Shown: positions 40,928 to 49,360 of the stretch, in pieces | Position numbering within the stretch: position 1 is the first letter of the stretch | How the letters are laid out: each line of letters starts with the position of its first letter | Assembly (NCBI GenBank): GCA_040002995.1 | Contig: JBDUDK010000131.1 | Span: forward strand, 3,556-67,555 | Source of the DNA: JBDUDK01 sp040002995 | GTDB lineage: Bacteria > Actinomycetota > Acidimicrobiia > Acidimicrobiales > Ilumatobacteraceae | Direction of reading: 5' to 3' | DNA: 64,000 nt | Made by a program: the position numbers and the translations under genes | The notes under the pieces: model-generated | Database searches by the model: none | Seen by the model: only the letters and a program-made list of their open reading frames with translations | What the model was told of the DNA's origin: nothing

Positions 40928-43495
40928 TCAGGCGGTGCGCACGGGGAACGGCGCGGCCGGTTCGGCCGGTGTCACATGGGCGGTGGCGCCGACGACCCAC
41001 GCCGCATCGGCCGAGACGAGCACGGGGTTCAGGTCCACGCGATCCAGCTCGGGCACTGCGTCGGCCATGGCCGCGAGCCGCAGGATCACATCGATGATCG
41101 GGGCTCGCGTGTCCTCGGCGATAGCGGCGGCGGCTCGCGAACGGTCGACGAGCTCGCGCGCGTCGACGTCGGTGACGGGGACAGCGCGGACATTGCGATC
41201 GTCAATCGCGTCAGCGAACGCCCCTCCCAGCCCGAAGCCCAAGACCGGGCCGAACACCGCATCGACCTCGAGCGTCACGCGTGTCTCGACCCCGCCGGGT
41301 GCCATCCCCTGCACGATGGCCTCACTCATCGCGTGCGAGCCGAGGGCGGCGACCATGCGCGTGTAGGCACCCTCGAGCTCCTCCTGCGACTGCAGGTCGA
41401 GCGCGACGCCGCTCGACTCTGAGCGGGCGGGTCGGACGAGCCCGGTGGCCTTCAGCGCGACCGGGTAGCCGAGCCGGCCGGCGGCACTCGTCGCGGCGTC
41501 GAGCGCGGCGACGCCAACGGCCGGCGCGTACGCGATGCCGCCGGCGCGCAAGAGTTCATCGACCGCTGCGAGTGAGAGGAGGGTGCCTCCGGGATGGGCG
41601 CCGAGCGCGTCTCGAACCACCGTTCGAACCGCGTCAAGGTCGATGCCGGCCACCTCGGGGACGTGGCCGTGGTCGCGCACCCGCCACGATTCATACGCCG
41701 TCGCCCTTCCGAGGGCGGCCACACCGGGCTCGGGAAACGCGAAGTTCGGGACACGACCCGAAGTCACGAGGGGACCGTCGCGCCGGCCGAGCGTGACCGC
41801 GACAACGGGCTTGCGCGGTTCGGCACCCGCGGCTTGCTCGATCGCCGCCGACATGACTTCCACCTCATCGAGCACGGGGGGCGCGTTCACGACGACGAGG
41901 CTGTCGACGTCGGGGCGGGCCAGTTCGTGCGCGACCGCCCGCGCGAAGTCCTGCGCCCCGGCCCGATGCGTGAGGTTGACGACACCCGCGTCGACCAATC
42001 CGGCCAGGTCGAATCCCGCTCGCGCCAGCACGGCGGGGCTCGCGGAGTTGGTGACGATCGCGCACCGCGGCCCGTTCGGGCGAGGCTGGCTCGCCAGCAC
42101 CCGACCAGTGTCGAACAGTTCGTTGACCGTGTCGACGCGCACGACTCCGGCTTGCGCATAGAGCGCGTCGACCATCGCTTCCCTTTCGGACGTGCGCACT
42201 TTGACCGCGACGATCGGTTTGTGCAGCGAGACCCGCCGGGCCACCCGGCCGAACCGGCGGGGATTGCCGAACGATTCCGTATACATAAGGACAAGCGCGG
42301 TGCTCGGATCGTCCTGCCAGAACTGGAGGAAGTCGTTCGCCGAGAGATCACCCCGGTCGCCGAGCGAGACGAATGTCGACACCCCGAGGTGGAGCTGCGC
42401 GGCCGCCTGAAGCATCGCCAGCCCCAAGGGGCCCGACTGTGAGGAGATCGCCACCGGTCCGCGCTGGCCGACGACGGCGAAGAACGTGGCGTGCAATGCG
42501 GAGGCGTCGCTGAAGCGCACGAGTCCCATGCTCGACGGACCGAGCAGCCGCATTCCGTTGCCCCGCGCCAGCTCCACGAGCGAGTGCGCGGCGTCGGGGC
42601 TGATGCCCTCGGTGATCACGACGACACCACGGACACGCTTCTGCGCGCACTGCTCCACAACGGCGCGCAATGCCTCGGGTGGCACGGCGATCACCGCGAG
42701 CTGCACGTCGTCGGCGATATCGAGCACGGTCGGTACGGTGCGGACGCCCCCGATATGAGGTACCGATGGGTTCACCGGGAACACCGGCCCGTCGAAGCGG
42801 CCGGCCAGGATGTTGCGAAACACGCTGTATCCGATGGTGCCGGGAGTGTTGCTGGCGCCGATCACCGCTACCGAACGCGCCGCCAAGAGCCGCCCGATCG
42901 AGCGGCTGGCCGAGCGTTGCGCCCGAGCCTCGATCGTGTCGGTCATCCCGTCGGATCCCTCGAGGTCGAGCACGACGTCGATGAGCCCGCCGGCGAACGA
43001 TCGCTCGATGGCGAAGCCGACCTTCGCGAACACGCTGAGCATGGCGCGGTTGTTGGGAAGGACCTCCGCGGTGAAACGACGGATTCCCCGGTAGCGCGCA
43101 AGGGAGGCCAGGTGCTCGAGAAGGATCGTCGTGATTCCGCGTCCATGGTGGGCGTCGTCGACGACGAACGCGGCCTCGGCCTCGTCGCGGCCTGGCCATC
43201 GGTCGTAGCGGGCTACCGCCACGATCTGGTCGCCGAGCAGCGCCACGAGCGCTTCGCGTTCGACGTGGTCAACGGTGGTGAACCGCTCCACCTCCGCGGG
43301 ACTCAGTCGTGGCTTGGGCGAAAAGAAGCGCAAGTAGATGGACTCGCTCGAAAGGCGCGAGTGCAGCGCGAGCAGTCGGTCGCCGTCGGTCGGCTCGATG
43401 GCGCGGACATGCACGGTGCCACCATCGGTCAAGACGACGTCGGCCGGAAGCGGCGACCACGACGCGTCGTTCATGGCGACGAAGCTACCGATCAT
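40928..43495 (-). CDS. GNAT acetyltransferase fused to ADP-forming acyl-CoA synthetase-like domains
   Basis: 855 residues. The N-terminal GNAT domain (about 25-170) has an acetyl-CoA loop VVDDAHHGRGITTILLEHL. The rest follows ADP-forming acetyl-CoA synthetase order: CoA-binding Rossmann domain (about 190-310, VAVIGASNTPGTIGYSVFRN), a ligase-CoA region (SSQSGPLGLAMLQ), and an ATP-grasp domain (about 620-855). This fusion resembles Pat-type protein lysine acetyltransferases, with order reversed relative to the proteobacterial ones. It may modify acyl-CoA synthetases or dehydrogenases such as its neighbour. The start could instead be the ATG at 43474. Confidence 0.82.
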   Translation of the reverse strand: MIGSFVAMNDASWSPLPADVVLTDGGTVHVRAIEPTDGDRLLALHSRLSSESIYLRFFSPKPRLSPAEVERFTTVDHVEREALVALLGDQIVAVARYDRWPGRDEAEAAFVVDDAHHGRGITTILLEHLASLARYRGIRRFTAEVLPNNRAMLSVFAKVGFAIERSFAGGLIDVVLDLEGSDGMTDTIEARAQRSASRSIGRLLAARSVAVIGASNTPGTIGYSVFRNILAGRFDGPVFPVNPSVPHIGGVRTVPTVLDIADDVQLAVIAVPPEALRAVVEQCAQKRVRGVVVITEGISPDAAHSLVELARGNGMRLLGPSSMGLVRFSDASALHATFFAVVGQRGPVAISSQSGPLGLAMLQAAAQLHLGVSTFVSLGDRGDLSANDFLQFWQDDPSTALVLMYTESFGNPRRFGRVARRVSLHKPIVAVKVRTSEREAMVDALYAQAGVVRVDTVNELFDTGRVLASQPRPNGPRCAIVTNSASPAVLARAGFDLAGLVDAGVVNLTHRAGAQDFARAVAHELARPDVDSLVVVNAPPVLDEVEVMSAAIEQAAGAEPRKPVVAVTLGRRDGPLVTSGRVPNFAFPEPGVAALGRATAYESWRVRDHGHVPEVAGIDLDAVRTVVRDALGAHPGGTLLSLAAVDELLRAGGIAYAPAVGVAALDAATSAAGRLGYPVALKATGLVRPARSESSGVALDLQSQEELEGAYTRMVAALGSHAMSEAIVQGMAPGGVETRVTLEVDAVFGPVLGFGLGGAFADAIDDRNVRAVPVTDVDARELVDRSRAAAAIAEDTRAPIIDVILRLAAMADAVPELDRVDLNPVLVSADAAWVVGATAHVTPAEPAAPFPVRTA

Positions 43496-43498
43496 GGT

Positions 43499-43504
43499 TA
43501 GGGT
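43499..43504 (+). promoter_or_regulatory. -10 box TAGGGT, leaderless-type
   Basis: TAGGGT ends 7 bases before the ATG at 43512, supporting that start over the in-frame ATG at 43494. The box is only a few bases from the divergent GNAT/synthetase start. Confidence 0.5.
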
Positions 43505-43511
43505 CGGCTAC

Positions 43512-44501
43512 ATGGAGCATGCCCGTCTCGGTGGCACCGGCCTCGTTGTCTCGCGCTTGTGCCTCGGCACGATGACGTTCGGTTACCAGTGCGACGAGGA
43601 CACTTCGAGGGCCATCCTCGACGAGGCGTTCTCCGCCGGCATCACGTTCATCGACACGGCCGACGTCTACCCCCTCGGAGGCGGCGGAAAAATGGTGGGC
43701 GCAACCGAGGAGATCGTGGGCCGCTGGATGAAGGGCCACCGCGACGACGTCGTGCTCGCCACGAAATGCTTCTATCCGATGAGCCGCCGCCCGTGGGATC
43801 AAGGGAGCTCCCGACACCACATCATCCAGGCGATCGACGAGTCGTTACGGCGCCTTCAGACCGACCGTATCGACCTCTACCAGCTCCACGCATGGGATCC
43901 GCGCACTCCCATCGATGAGTCGCTCGGCGCGCTCGACGATCTCGTGCGCGCCGGCAAGATCATGTACGCGGGCTGCTCCAACTTCCTCGCGTATCAGGTC
44001 GCGCGTTCTCTCGGGCGCAGCGAAACGCTTGGCCTCACACGCTTTTACAGCGTCCAACCGCGTTACAACCTGCTGTTCCGCCAGATCGAGCGTGAGCTGT
44101 TGCCGTTGTGCTCGGAGGACGGCGTTGGTGTGATTCCTTACAACCCGATGGCCGGGGGTCTACTCACGGGGAAGCACAAGCCCGGCGCACCGACCGACAG
44201 CACGCGTTTCACACTCGGCACGGCGGCGGATATGTATCAGGAGCGCTATTGGAACGAGCGGGCGTTCGCAACCGTCGAGGCGATCCGCCCGCTGGCGGCT
44301 GACGCGGGCATGACCATGGCCCAGCTGTCGGTGGCATGGGTGCTCGCGCACCCCGTGGTGACGGCGCCGATCATCGGCGCCAGCCGGCCCGAGCAGCTGG
44401 CCGATGCGGTCGCCGCCCTGTCGACCCCGCTGGATTCAGACCTCAAAGAGGCCCTCGACGCGCTGACCAACGAATACCGCTTCGGCGACGCTGCCCGCTG
44501 A
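43512..44501 (+). CDS. Aldo/keto reductase
   Basis: 329 residues from the ATG supported by a TAGGGT box. The catalytic tetrad is visible: Asp in FIDTADVYPLGG, the tyrosine in the same segment, Lys in VVLATKCFYP and His in LYQLHAWDP. The NADPH-binding C-terminus reads TAPIIGASRPEQLADAVAAL. It belongs to the YajO/Kv-beta-like branch (AKR11-12), which reduces aldehydes or sugar-derived ketones with NADPH. It is divergent from the GNAT/synthetase fusion, with starts almost touching. Confidence 0.88.
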   Translation: MEHARLGGTGLVVSRLCLGTMTFGYQCDEDTSRAILDEAFSAGITFIDTADVYPLGGGGKMVGATEEIVGRWMKGHRDDVVLATKCFYPMSRRPWDQGSSRHHIIQAIDESLRRLQTDRIDLYQLHAWDPRTPIDESLGALDDLVRAGKIMYAGCSNFLAYQVARSLGRSETLGLTRFYSVQPRYNLLFRQIERELLPLCSEDGVGVIPYNPMAGGLLTGKHKPGAPTDSTRFTLGTAADMYQERYWNERAFATVEAIRPLAADAGMTMAQLSVAWVLAHPVVTAPIIGASRPEQLADAVAALSTPLDSDLKEALDALTNEYRFGDAAR

Positions 44502-44522
44502 CCCCCGCGCTCATTCGGCCGA

Positions 44523-44528
44523 TACGCT
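44523..44528 (+). promoter_or_regulatory. -10 box TACGCT, leaderless-type
   Basis: TACGCT ends 6 bases before the ATG at 44535. Confidence 0.45.
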
Positions 44529-44534
44529 CGCCGC

Positions 44535-46151
44535 ATGACGGTGCTCGCAACTGATCGCGACGCCTCGACGCCACAGGACGACCCGCGAGCACCCGCGTTC
44601 AGCCAGAGTCGTGCGGCCGTCGCCGGTGTCGTCTCGGCGGGCTTGGCGCTCGCCGTCACCGAGCTCGTCAGCGTCATCGGTAGCCGGCACCGTCCGTCGA
44701 TCGTGAGTGCCGTGGCGTCGCGTTTCGTGGATCTGACCGCGGGTGCGCTGAAAGACTTCGCCGTCAGCGTGTTCGGCACGAATGACAAGGCGGCGCTCCT
44801 CACCGGTGTCGTCATCGTGAGCCTGCTGCTGGGCGCCTTGCTCGGGATCTCCGGCGCCCGGCGGCGATGGGTCGTCGTGGCCGGTTTTGCGGCCTTCGGC
44901 ATCCTGGGCGCCATCTGTGGCGCGGCCGATCCGCAGGGGTCCACCACCGTGCTCGTAATCGCGTCCCTCGTCGGCGCGGTCGTGGGTATCGCGACCCTTA
45001 CCGTGTTGTTGCCGATGGCGGCTACGGCACCCGCCGCAACGGGGACGCCAAGGTCGAGCACGGCGCAAGACCCGCGGGTGAAGGTCGCGGATCGGCGAAC
45101 GTTTCTCACCGTCGCCGGCGGCGTCGGCGTCGCCGCGGCCGCCACGGCCCTCGCGACTCGCGCGTTGCGGGGAACGAGCGTGGCCACGAAGAGCCGGGCC
45201 GCGACCGTTTTGCCCCCCGCCGGCCATTCCGTGCCGGTGCCCGCGACGCAACCGTTCAGCGCGGATGGGCTGACGCCGTACGTCACATCGAACGCCGACT
45301 TCTACCGCATCGATACCGCCATCTTCGTGCCGCAGGTCGAGGCGTCGACGTGGAAGATGACGATCGGCGGCATGGTCGATCACCCGGTCACGGTCACGTA
45401 CGCCGACCTCCTCGGCATGGATCTGGTGGAGGAGCCGGTCACGATCGCGTGCGTCTCGAACGAGGTCGGCGGCCACCTGATCGGCAACGCGCTCTGGCGC
45501 GGTGTCCCGCTGGCGAAGCTCCTCGACGAAGCCGGTGTTCAGTCGGGCGCTACGCAGATCGTCGGACGCTCGGTCGACGACTTCACCGTCGGCTTCCCCA
45601 CGGAGAAGGCCCTCGACGGCCGCACCGCGATGATCGCCGTGGGCATGAACGGCGAACCTCTGCCGGTTAAGCACGGCTTCCCCGCCCGTCTGATCGTGGC
45701 CGGCCTTTACGGCTACGTCTCGGCGACGAAGTGGCTGAAAGAAATAACGCTCACTCGTCTGGAGGACTTCGACGCCTTCTGGATCCCGCGCGGTTGGTCG
45801 AAGCTTGGACCGGTCAAGACCGAGTCGCGCGTCGACATCCCCCGCTCGGGGGCCACGATGCCCGCCGGCAAGATGACCATCGCCGGCGTGGCGTGGGCGC
45901 CATCGCGAGGGATCAGTCGAGTCGAGGTCAGCATCGACAAAGGACCGTGGGTCGAGGCGCGTCTCGGCGAGGTGGCCTCGAAGAACACCTGGGTGCAATG
46001 GCTGTACGACTGGGCCAACGCCACGCCCGGCTCCCACATGGTGAGCGTCAGGGCGACCGACGGCACCGGCGAGGTGCAGACCGAGCAGCCCGCCACACCC
46101 GCTCCGGACGGGGCGTCCGGCTACCACTACCGCGGATTCACCGTCGGCTAA
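44535..46151 (+). CDS. Membrane-anchored sulfite-oxidase-like molybdopterin enzyme
   Basis: 538 residues. Four hydrophobic helices (about 28-48, 86-106, 112-130 and 138-160) precede a twin-arginine-like segment ADRRTFLTVAG (RR at 187-188) and a fifth helix. The molybdopterin domain follows, with the likely Mo-ligand cysteine C306 in TIACVSNEVGG, and then a dimerisation domain (about 440-535, MTIAGVAWAPSRGISRVEVS). Sulfite oxidase relatives oxidise sulfite or reduce N- or S-oxides. The catalytic domain is probably outside the cell, tethered to the membrane. No haem partner gene is adjacent. A leaderless-type TACGCT box precedes the start. Confidence 0.83.
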   Translation: MTVLATDRDASTPQDDPRAPAFSQSRAAVAGVVSAGLALAVTELVSVIGSRHRPSIVSAVASRFVDLTAGALKDFAVSVFGTNDKAALLTGVVIVSLLLGALLGISGARRRWVVVAGFAAFGILGAICGAADPQGSTTVLVIASLVGAVVGIATLTVLLPMAATAPAATGTPRSSTAQDPRVKVADRRTFLTVAGGVGVAAAATALATRALRGTSVATKSRAATVLPPAGHSVPVPATQPFSADGLTPYVTSNADFYRIDTAIFVPQVEASTWKMTIGGMVDHPVTVTYADLLGMDLVEEPVTIACVSNEVGGHLIGNALWRGVPLAKLLDEAGVQSGATQIVGRSVDDFTVGFPTEKALDGRTAMIAVGMNGEPLPVKHGFPARLIVAGLYGYVSATKWLKEITLTRLEDFDAFWIPRGWSKLGPVKTESRVDIPRSGATMPAGKMTIAGVAWAPSRGISRVEVSIDKGPWVEARLGEVASKNTWVQWLYDWANATPGSHMVSVRATDGTGEVQTEQPATPAPDGASGYHYRGFTVG

Positions 46152-46284
46152 TTGGGGCCCCGTTCTCAACGAGTTCCAAGCCAGTACTCCGTCTTTCCCC
46201 ACCTTGGTCATGCATTGTCGCTGCACAGCGCCCTGCTCGTCGTCATCTCAGTCGCTACACGCGGCTATGTGAAGGAGTACCGAT

Positions 46285-47334
46285 ATGACCGAAAGCCCCC
46301 TCCCCGCGACGCGGCTCGAGGAAGCGCTCTTCCAGATCAAGCGGGTGATCGTCGGCCAGGATCGGATGGTCGAGCGGGCCCTCGTGTGCCTCCTCGCTCG
46401 CGGTCACTGCCTCATCGAGGGCGTCCCGGGGCTGGCGAAGACCCTCACCGTGTCGACGCTTGCGAAGGTGACGGACGGGACGTTCGTGCGCTTGCAGTTC
46501 ACGCCCGACCTCGTGCCCTCCGACATCGTCGGCACGCGCATTTGGCGACCGTCGCGTGAGTCGTTCGACATCGAGTGGGGGCCGGTCTTTGCCAACATCG
46601 TCCTCGCCGACGAAATCAACCGCGCCCCGGCCAAAGTGCAGTCCGCTCTCCTCGAGGTGATGGCCGAGCGGCAGGTCTCGATCGGGGGCACGACGCGCAA
46701 GATGCCCGCCCCGTTCCTCGTGCTCGCGACGCAGAACCCGATCGAGTCGGAAGGCGTGTACCCGCTGCCGGAGGCGCAGCGCGACCGCTTCCTGATGCAG
46801 ATCGTCGTCCGTCAGCCTTCGTACCAAGAAGAGACCGAGATCGCCCGCCGTATGGGTGTGCGGGCACCGCAAGCGGCGCGTGTGCTGTCCACCGACGAGT
46901 TGCTGTCCTTGCAGTCGCTGGCCGACGACGTCTTCGTTCACCACGCGGTGCAGGACTACGCGGTACGGCTGGTGATGGCCACTCGCGATCCCGCCCGCTG
47001 GGGTATCCCCGACATCGCGCCGCACATCGCCCTTGGCGCGAGCCCCCGGGCCACATTGGGTCTCATCGCCGCGGGCCGCGCGCTCGCGCTCTTGCGCGGT
47101 CGCACGCACCTACTTCCCCAAGACGTGTTCGACGTGGCCCCGGAAGTCTTCCGCCATCGGCTCCTCCTCACCTACGACGCGCTCGCCGAGGGCGTCGTAG
47201 TGGACGACGTCATCACCAAGCTGATCTCGACCGTGGGCGCGCCGCGCGTGGCCCCCCAGCAAGACGATGCGCGCATCGAGCCCGCCCCTCCGCCGCCCCC
47301 CGGCGAGGTACCTTTCAATCAGGCGACGGCGTGA
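46285..47334 (+). CDS. MoxR-type AAA+ ATPase
   Basis: 349 residues with a GAAGGAG site upstream. Walker A is EGVPGLAKT, Walker B is VLADEINRAP, followed by the ATQNPIESEGVYPLPEAQRDRF segment shared by MoxR proteins. MoxR ATPases act as chaperones with DUF58 and VWA-domain partners, exactly the next two genes, often to mature or insert envelope proteins or metal enzymes. The molybdoenzyme just upstream is a possible client, but that is inference. A Pro-rich tail ends at a 20-bp duplication that includes the stop codon. Confidence 0.92.
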   Translation: MTESPLPATRLEEALFQIKRVIVGQDRMVERALVCLLARGHCLIEGVPGLAKTLTVSTLAKVTDGTFVRLQFTPDLVPSDIVGTRIWRPSRESFDIEWGPVFANIVLADEINRAPAKVQSALLEVMAERQVSIGGTTRKMPAPFLVLATQNPIESEGVYPLPEAQRDRFLMQIVVRQPSYQEETEIARRMGVRAPQAARVLSTDELLSLQSLADDVFVHHAVQDYAVRLVMATRDPARWGIPDIAPHIALGASPRATLGLIAAGRALALLRGRTHLLPQDVFDVAPEVFRHRLLLTYDALAEGVVVDDVITKLISTVGAPRVAPQQDDARIEPAPPPPPGEVPFNQATA

Positions 47335-47360
47335 AAACACAGGCGACGGCGTGAAAACAC
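47321..47360 (+). repeat. Perfect 20-bp tandem duplication at the moxR stop
   Basis: AGGCGACGGCGTGAAAACAC occurs twice in a row (47321-47340 and 47341-47360). The first copy contains the moxR stop overlapping a GTG (GTGA); the second holds the GTG start of the DUF58 gene. Between them a 7-codon frame (GTG at 47331, TGA at 47352-47354) overlaps both, so three stop/start overlaps are chained. Confidence 0.9.
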
Positions 47361-48349
47361 AGCAACCACGGCGGCTCGCCTCCGTGACGCCGGCCGACAG
47401 TGTGGCGAGCGTCGCGGCCAAGGCCGAGCTCTTACGGCGCCTCGAGCTGCTCGTCACCCGCCGGCTCGATGGCGTGATGAGCGGAGACTTCCTCGGCGTG
47501 CGTTCCGGACCCGGCACCGAGCCCGCCGGGGCGAGAGTCTTCAGCCCCGGCGACGATGCCCGCCGCATCGACTGGAACTTGACCGCGCGCTCGCTCGTTG
47601 CGCACGTCCGCACCACCGAAGCCGATCGCGAGCTCGAAGCATGGATTGTCGCCGATCGCTCGGCGAGCTTGGACTTTGGAACGGCGCAGCGCGAGAAGCG
47701 CGACGTCGTGCTCGGGGCCGTTGCCGCGTTCGGATTCCTTATCGTGCGAGGCGGCAACCGGCTGGGCATGCTCGTGTGCGGCGGCGACGACGTTGGCCGC
47801 ATCGCGCCGGCGAGCAGCCGCACTGCGCTGTTGAGTGCCTTGTCGCGCCTTTACGACAGTCCTCGCCGCGCGCAGGGACCCGCTGAACACGCGGATCTCG
47901 CGGCCACGCTCAGACACTTCGAGCGCATACAACGCCGCCGGGGCCAGCTGATCGTGGTCTCCGACTTCCTCGACGGCGGCGAGTGGGCGGCACCTCTTCG
48001 TCGCATTTCTCTTCGCCATCACGTGGTGGCGGTCCAGGTGATCGACCCCCGCGAGTTTGAACTTCCCTCCGTCGGCATGCTGGCCCTCGTTGACACCGAA
48101 AGCGGTCGCACGATGCATGTCCAGACCCGGTCGGAGCGCCTACGCGGGCGCTACGCCGTGGCCGCCACCGAGCGCCACGACTTCATCGCCGCGCGCCTCC
48201 GGTCGGCTGGTGCCCAACACGTGGTGCTGTCCACCGGCCACGACTGGCTCACCGACATCACGCGCTTCGTCGGCCGGCAGCGCCACGCGCAACGCCGTGT
48301 CGCCCGATCGCCGTATGTAGCAGGGCCACCGTACGGGGCCGTGCGATGA
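47351..48349 (+). CDS. DUF58 domain protein, MoxR partner
   Basis: 332 residues from the second GTG of the 20-bp duplication; a longer frame from 47267 overlaps moxR and was rejected. The DUF58 hallmark is GARVFSPGDDARRIDWNLTAR, with GDFLGVRSGPGTEPAG before it. After it comes a VWA-like segment WIVADRSASLDFG with a metal-site DxSxS. DUF58 proteins are typical partners of MoxR in envelope-related chaperone operons. The stop overlaps the next ATG (ATGA). Confidence 0.88.
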   Translation: MKTQQPRRLASVTPADSVASVAAKAELLRRLELLVTRRLDGVMSGDFLGVRSGPGTEPAGARVFSPGDDARRIDWNLTARSLVAHVRTTEADRELEAWIVADRSASLDFGTAQREKRDVVLGAVAAFGFLIVRGGNRLGMLVCGGDDVGRIAPASSRTALLSALSRLYDSPRRAQGPAEHADLAATLRHFERIQRRRGQLIVVSDFLDGGEWAAPLRRISLRHHVVAVQVIDPREFELPSVGMLALVDTESGRTMHVQTRSERLRGRYAVAATERHDFIAARLRSAGAQHVVLSTGHDWLTDITRFVGRQRHAQRRVARSPYVAGPPYGAVR

Positions 48350-49314
48350 GCTTCATCTCCCCGTGGCGACTTCTGCTCCTCGCCGCGCCGGTCATCCTGA
48401 TCGTCGCCTATGTCCTGGTACAGCGGGCGCGTCAGAAGTACGCGTTGCGGTTCACCAGTGTCGAGCTACTTGCGTCGGTCGCGCCGAAACGGCCCGGATG
48501 GCAGCGCCACATCCCCGCGGCCGTCCTCAGCCTCGCTCTCGTGGCCCTCGTTATCGGCTTCGCCCGACCCACGCACAGCGTGCGCATTCCCCGCCAACGG
48601 GCCGCCGTCCTCCTGGCTCTCGATACGTCGAACTCGATGGGCGCGAGCGACGTATCGCCGAATCGGCTCGCCGCCGCCCAACAGGCGGCGCGCCGATTCG
48701 TGAACGATCTGCCCGCTGGGATACAGGTGGGCGTGGTCTCCTTCGATCGCAACGCCCGCCTGCTGGTGTCGCCCACGACAGATCACGCCGCCGTGCTTCG
48801 CGGCATCGACGCGTTGACTCTCGGACCCGGCACCGCCACCGGCGATGCGATCTACCTAGCGCTCCAGGAAATCTCGTCGCTCCCGGTGACGGCCGACAAG
48901 AAGCCGACCCCGGCGATCGTGGTGCTCATGAGTGACGGCACGCCGACCATCGGACGGGGCGATCAGACGCCGGACCAAACCGTCGCCGACGCCGCGGCCG
49001 AGGCCAAGAAGGCCAACGTCCCCGTCGACACGATCGCCTACGGCACGGCCGAGGGCACCGTGCTCATCGAAAACCAGATGTATCCCGTGCCCGCCGATCC
49101 CGCCGCCTTGGCCAAGATCGCCGACGCGACGGGCGGTAAGGCCTTCACGGCGCAGACCTCCAACCAGCTCGCATCGGTGTACAACCAGATTCGCAACGCG
49201 GTTGGCTACGACACTCAACAGCGAGAGCTCACGGTGTGGTTCACGGGTGTGGGCCTCGTGGTCGTGATCATCGCCGGTGTCGGGGCCCTTATTTGGACGC
49301 AACGGCTCGTCTAG
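48346..49314 (+). CDS. VWA-domain membrane protein (BatA/BatB-like)
   Basis: 322 residues. Two N-terminal helices (about 6-25 and 58-76) and one at the C-terminus (about 294-314) flank a von Willebrand A domain (about 85-275). The metal site is intact: LLALDTSNSMG (DxSxS) and a later VVLMSDGTPTIGRGDQT. BatA-type proteins bind metal-dependently to partner proteins at the membrane surface. It completes the MoxR-DUF58-VWA set. Confidence 0.88.
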   Translation: MSFISPWRLLLLAAPVILIVAYVLVQRARQKYALRFTSVELLASVAPKRPGWQRHIPAAVLSLALVALVIGFARPTHSVRIPRQRAAVLLALDTSNSMGASDVSPNRLAAAQQAARRFVNDLPAGIQVGVVSFDRNARLLVSPTTDHAAVLRGIDALTLGPGTATGDAIYLALQEISSLPVTADKKPTPAIVVLMSDGTPTIGRGDQTPDQTVADAAAEAKKANVPVDTIAYGTAEGTVLIENQMYPVPADPAALAKIADATGGKAFTAQTSNQLASVYNQIRNAVGYDTQQRELTVWFTGVGLVVVIIAGVGALIWTQRLV

Positions 49315-49347
49315 GCAGGGCGCGCTCCCTTTCTCACCATCGGTCCG

Positions 49348-49353
49348 TAGGCT
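49348..49353 (+). promoter_or_regulatory. -10 box TAGGCT, leaderless-type
   Basis: TAGGCT ends 7 bases before the ATG at 49361. Confidence 0.5.
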
Positions 49354-49360
49354 GCCGTTG

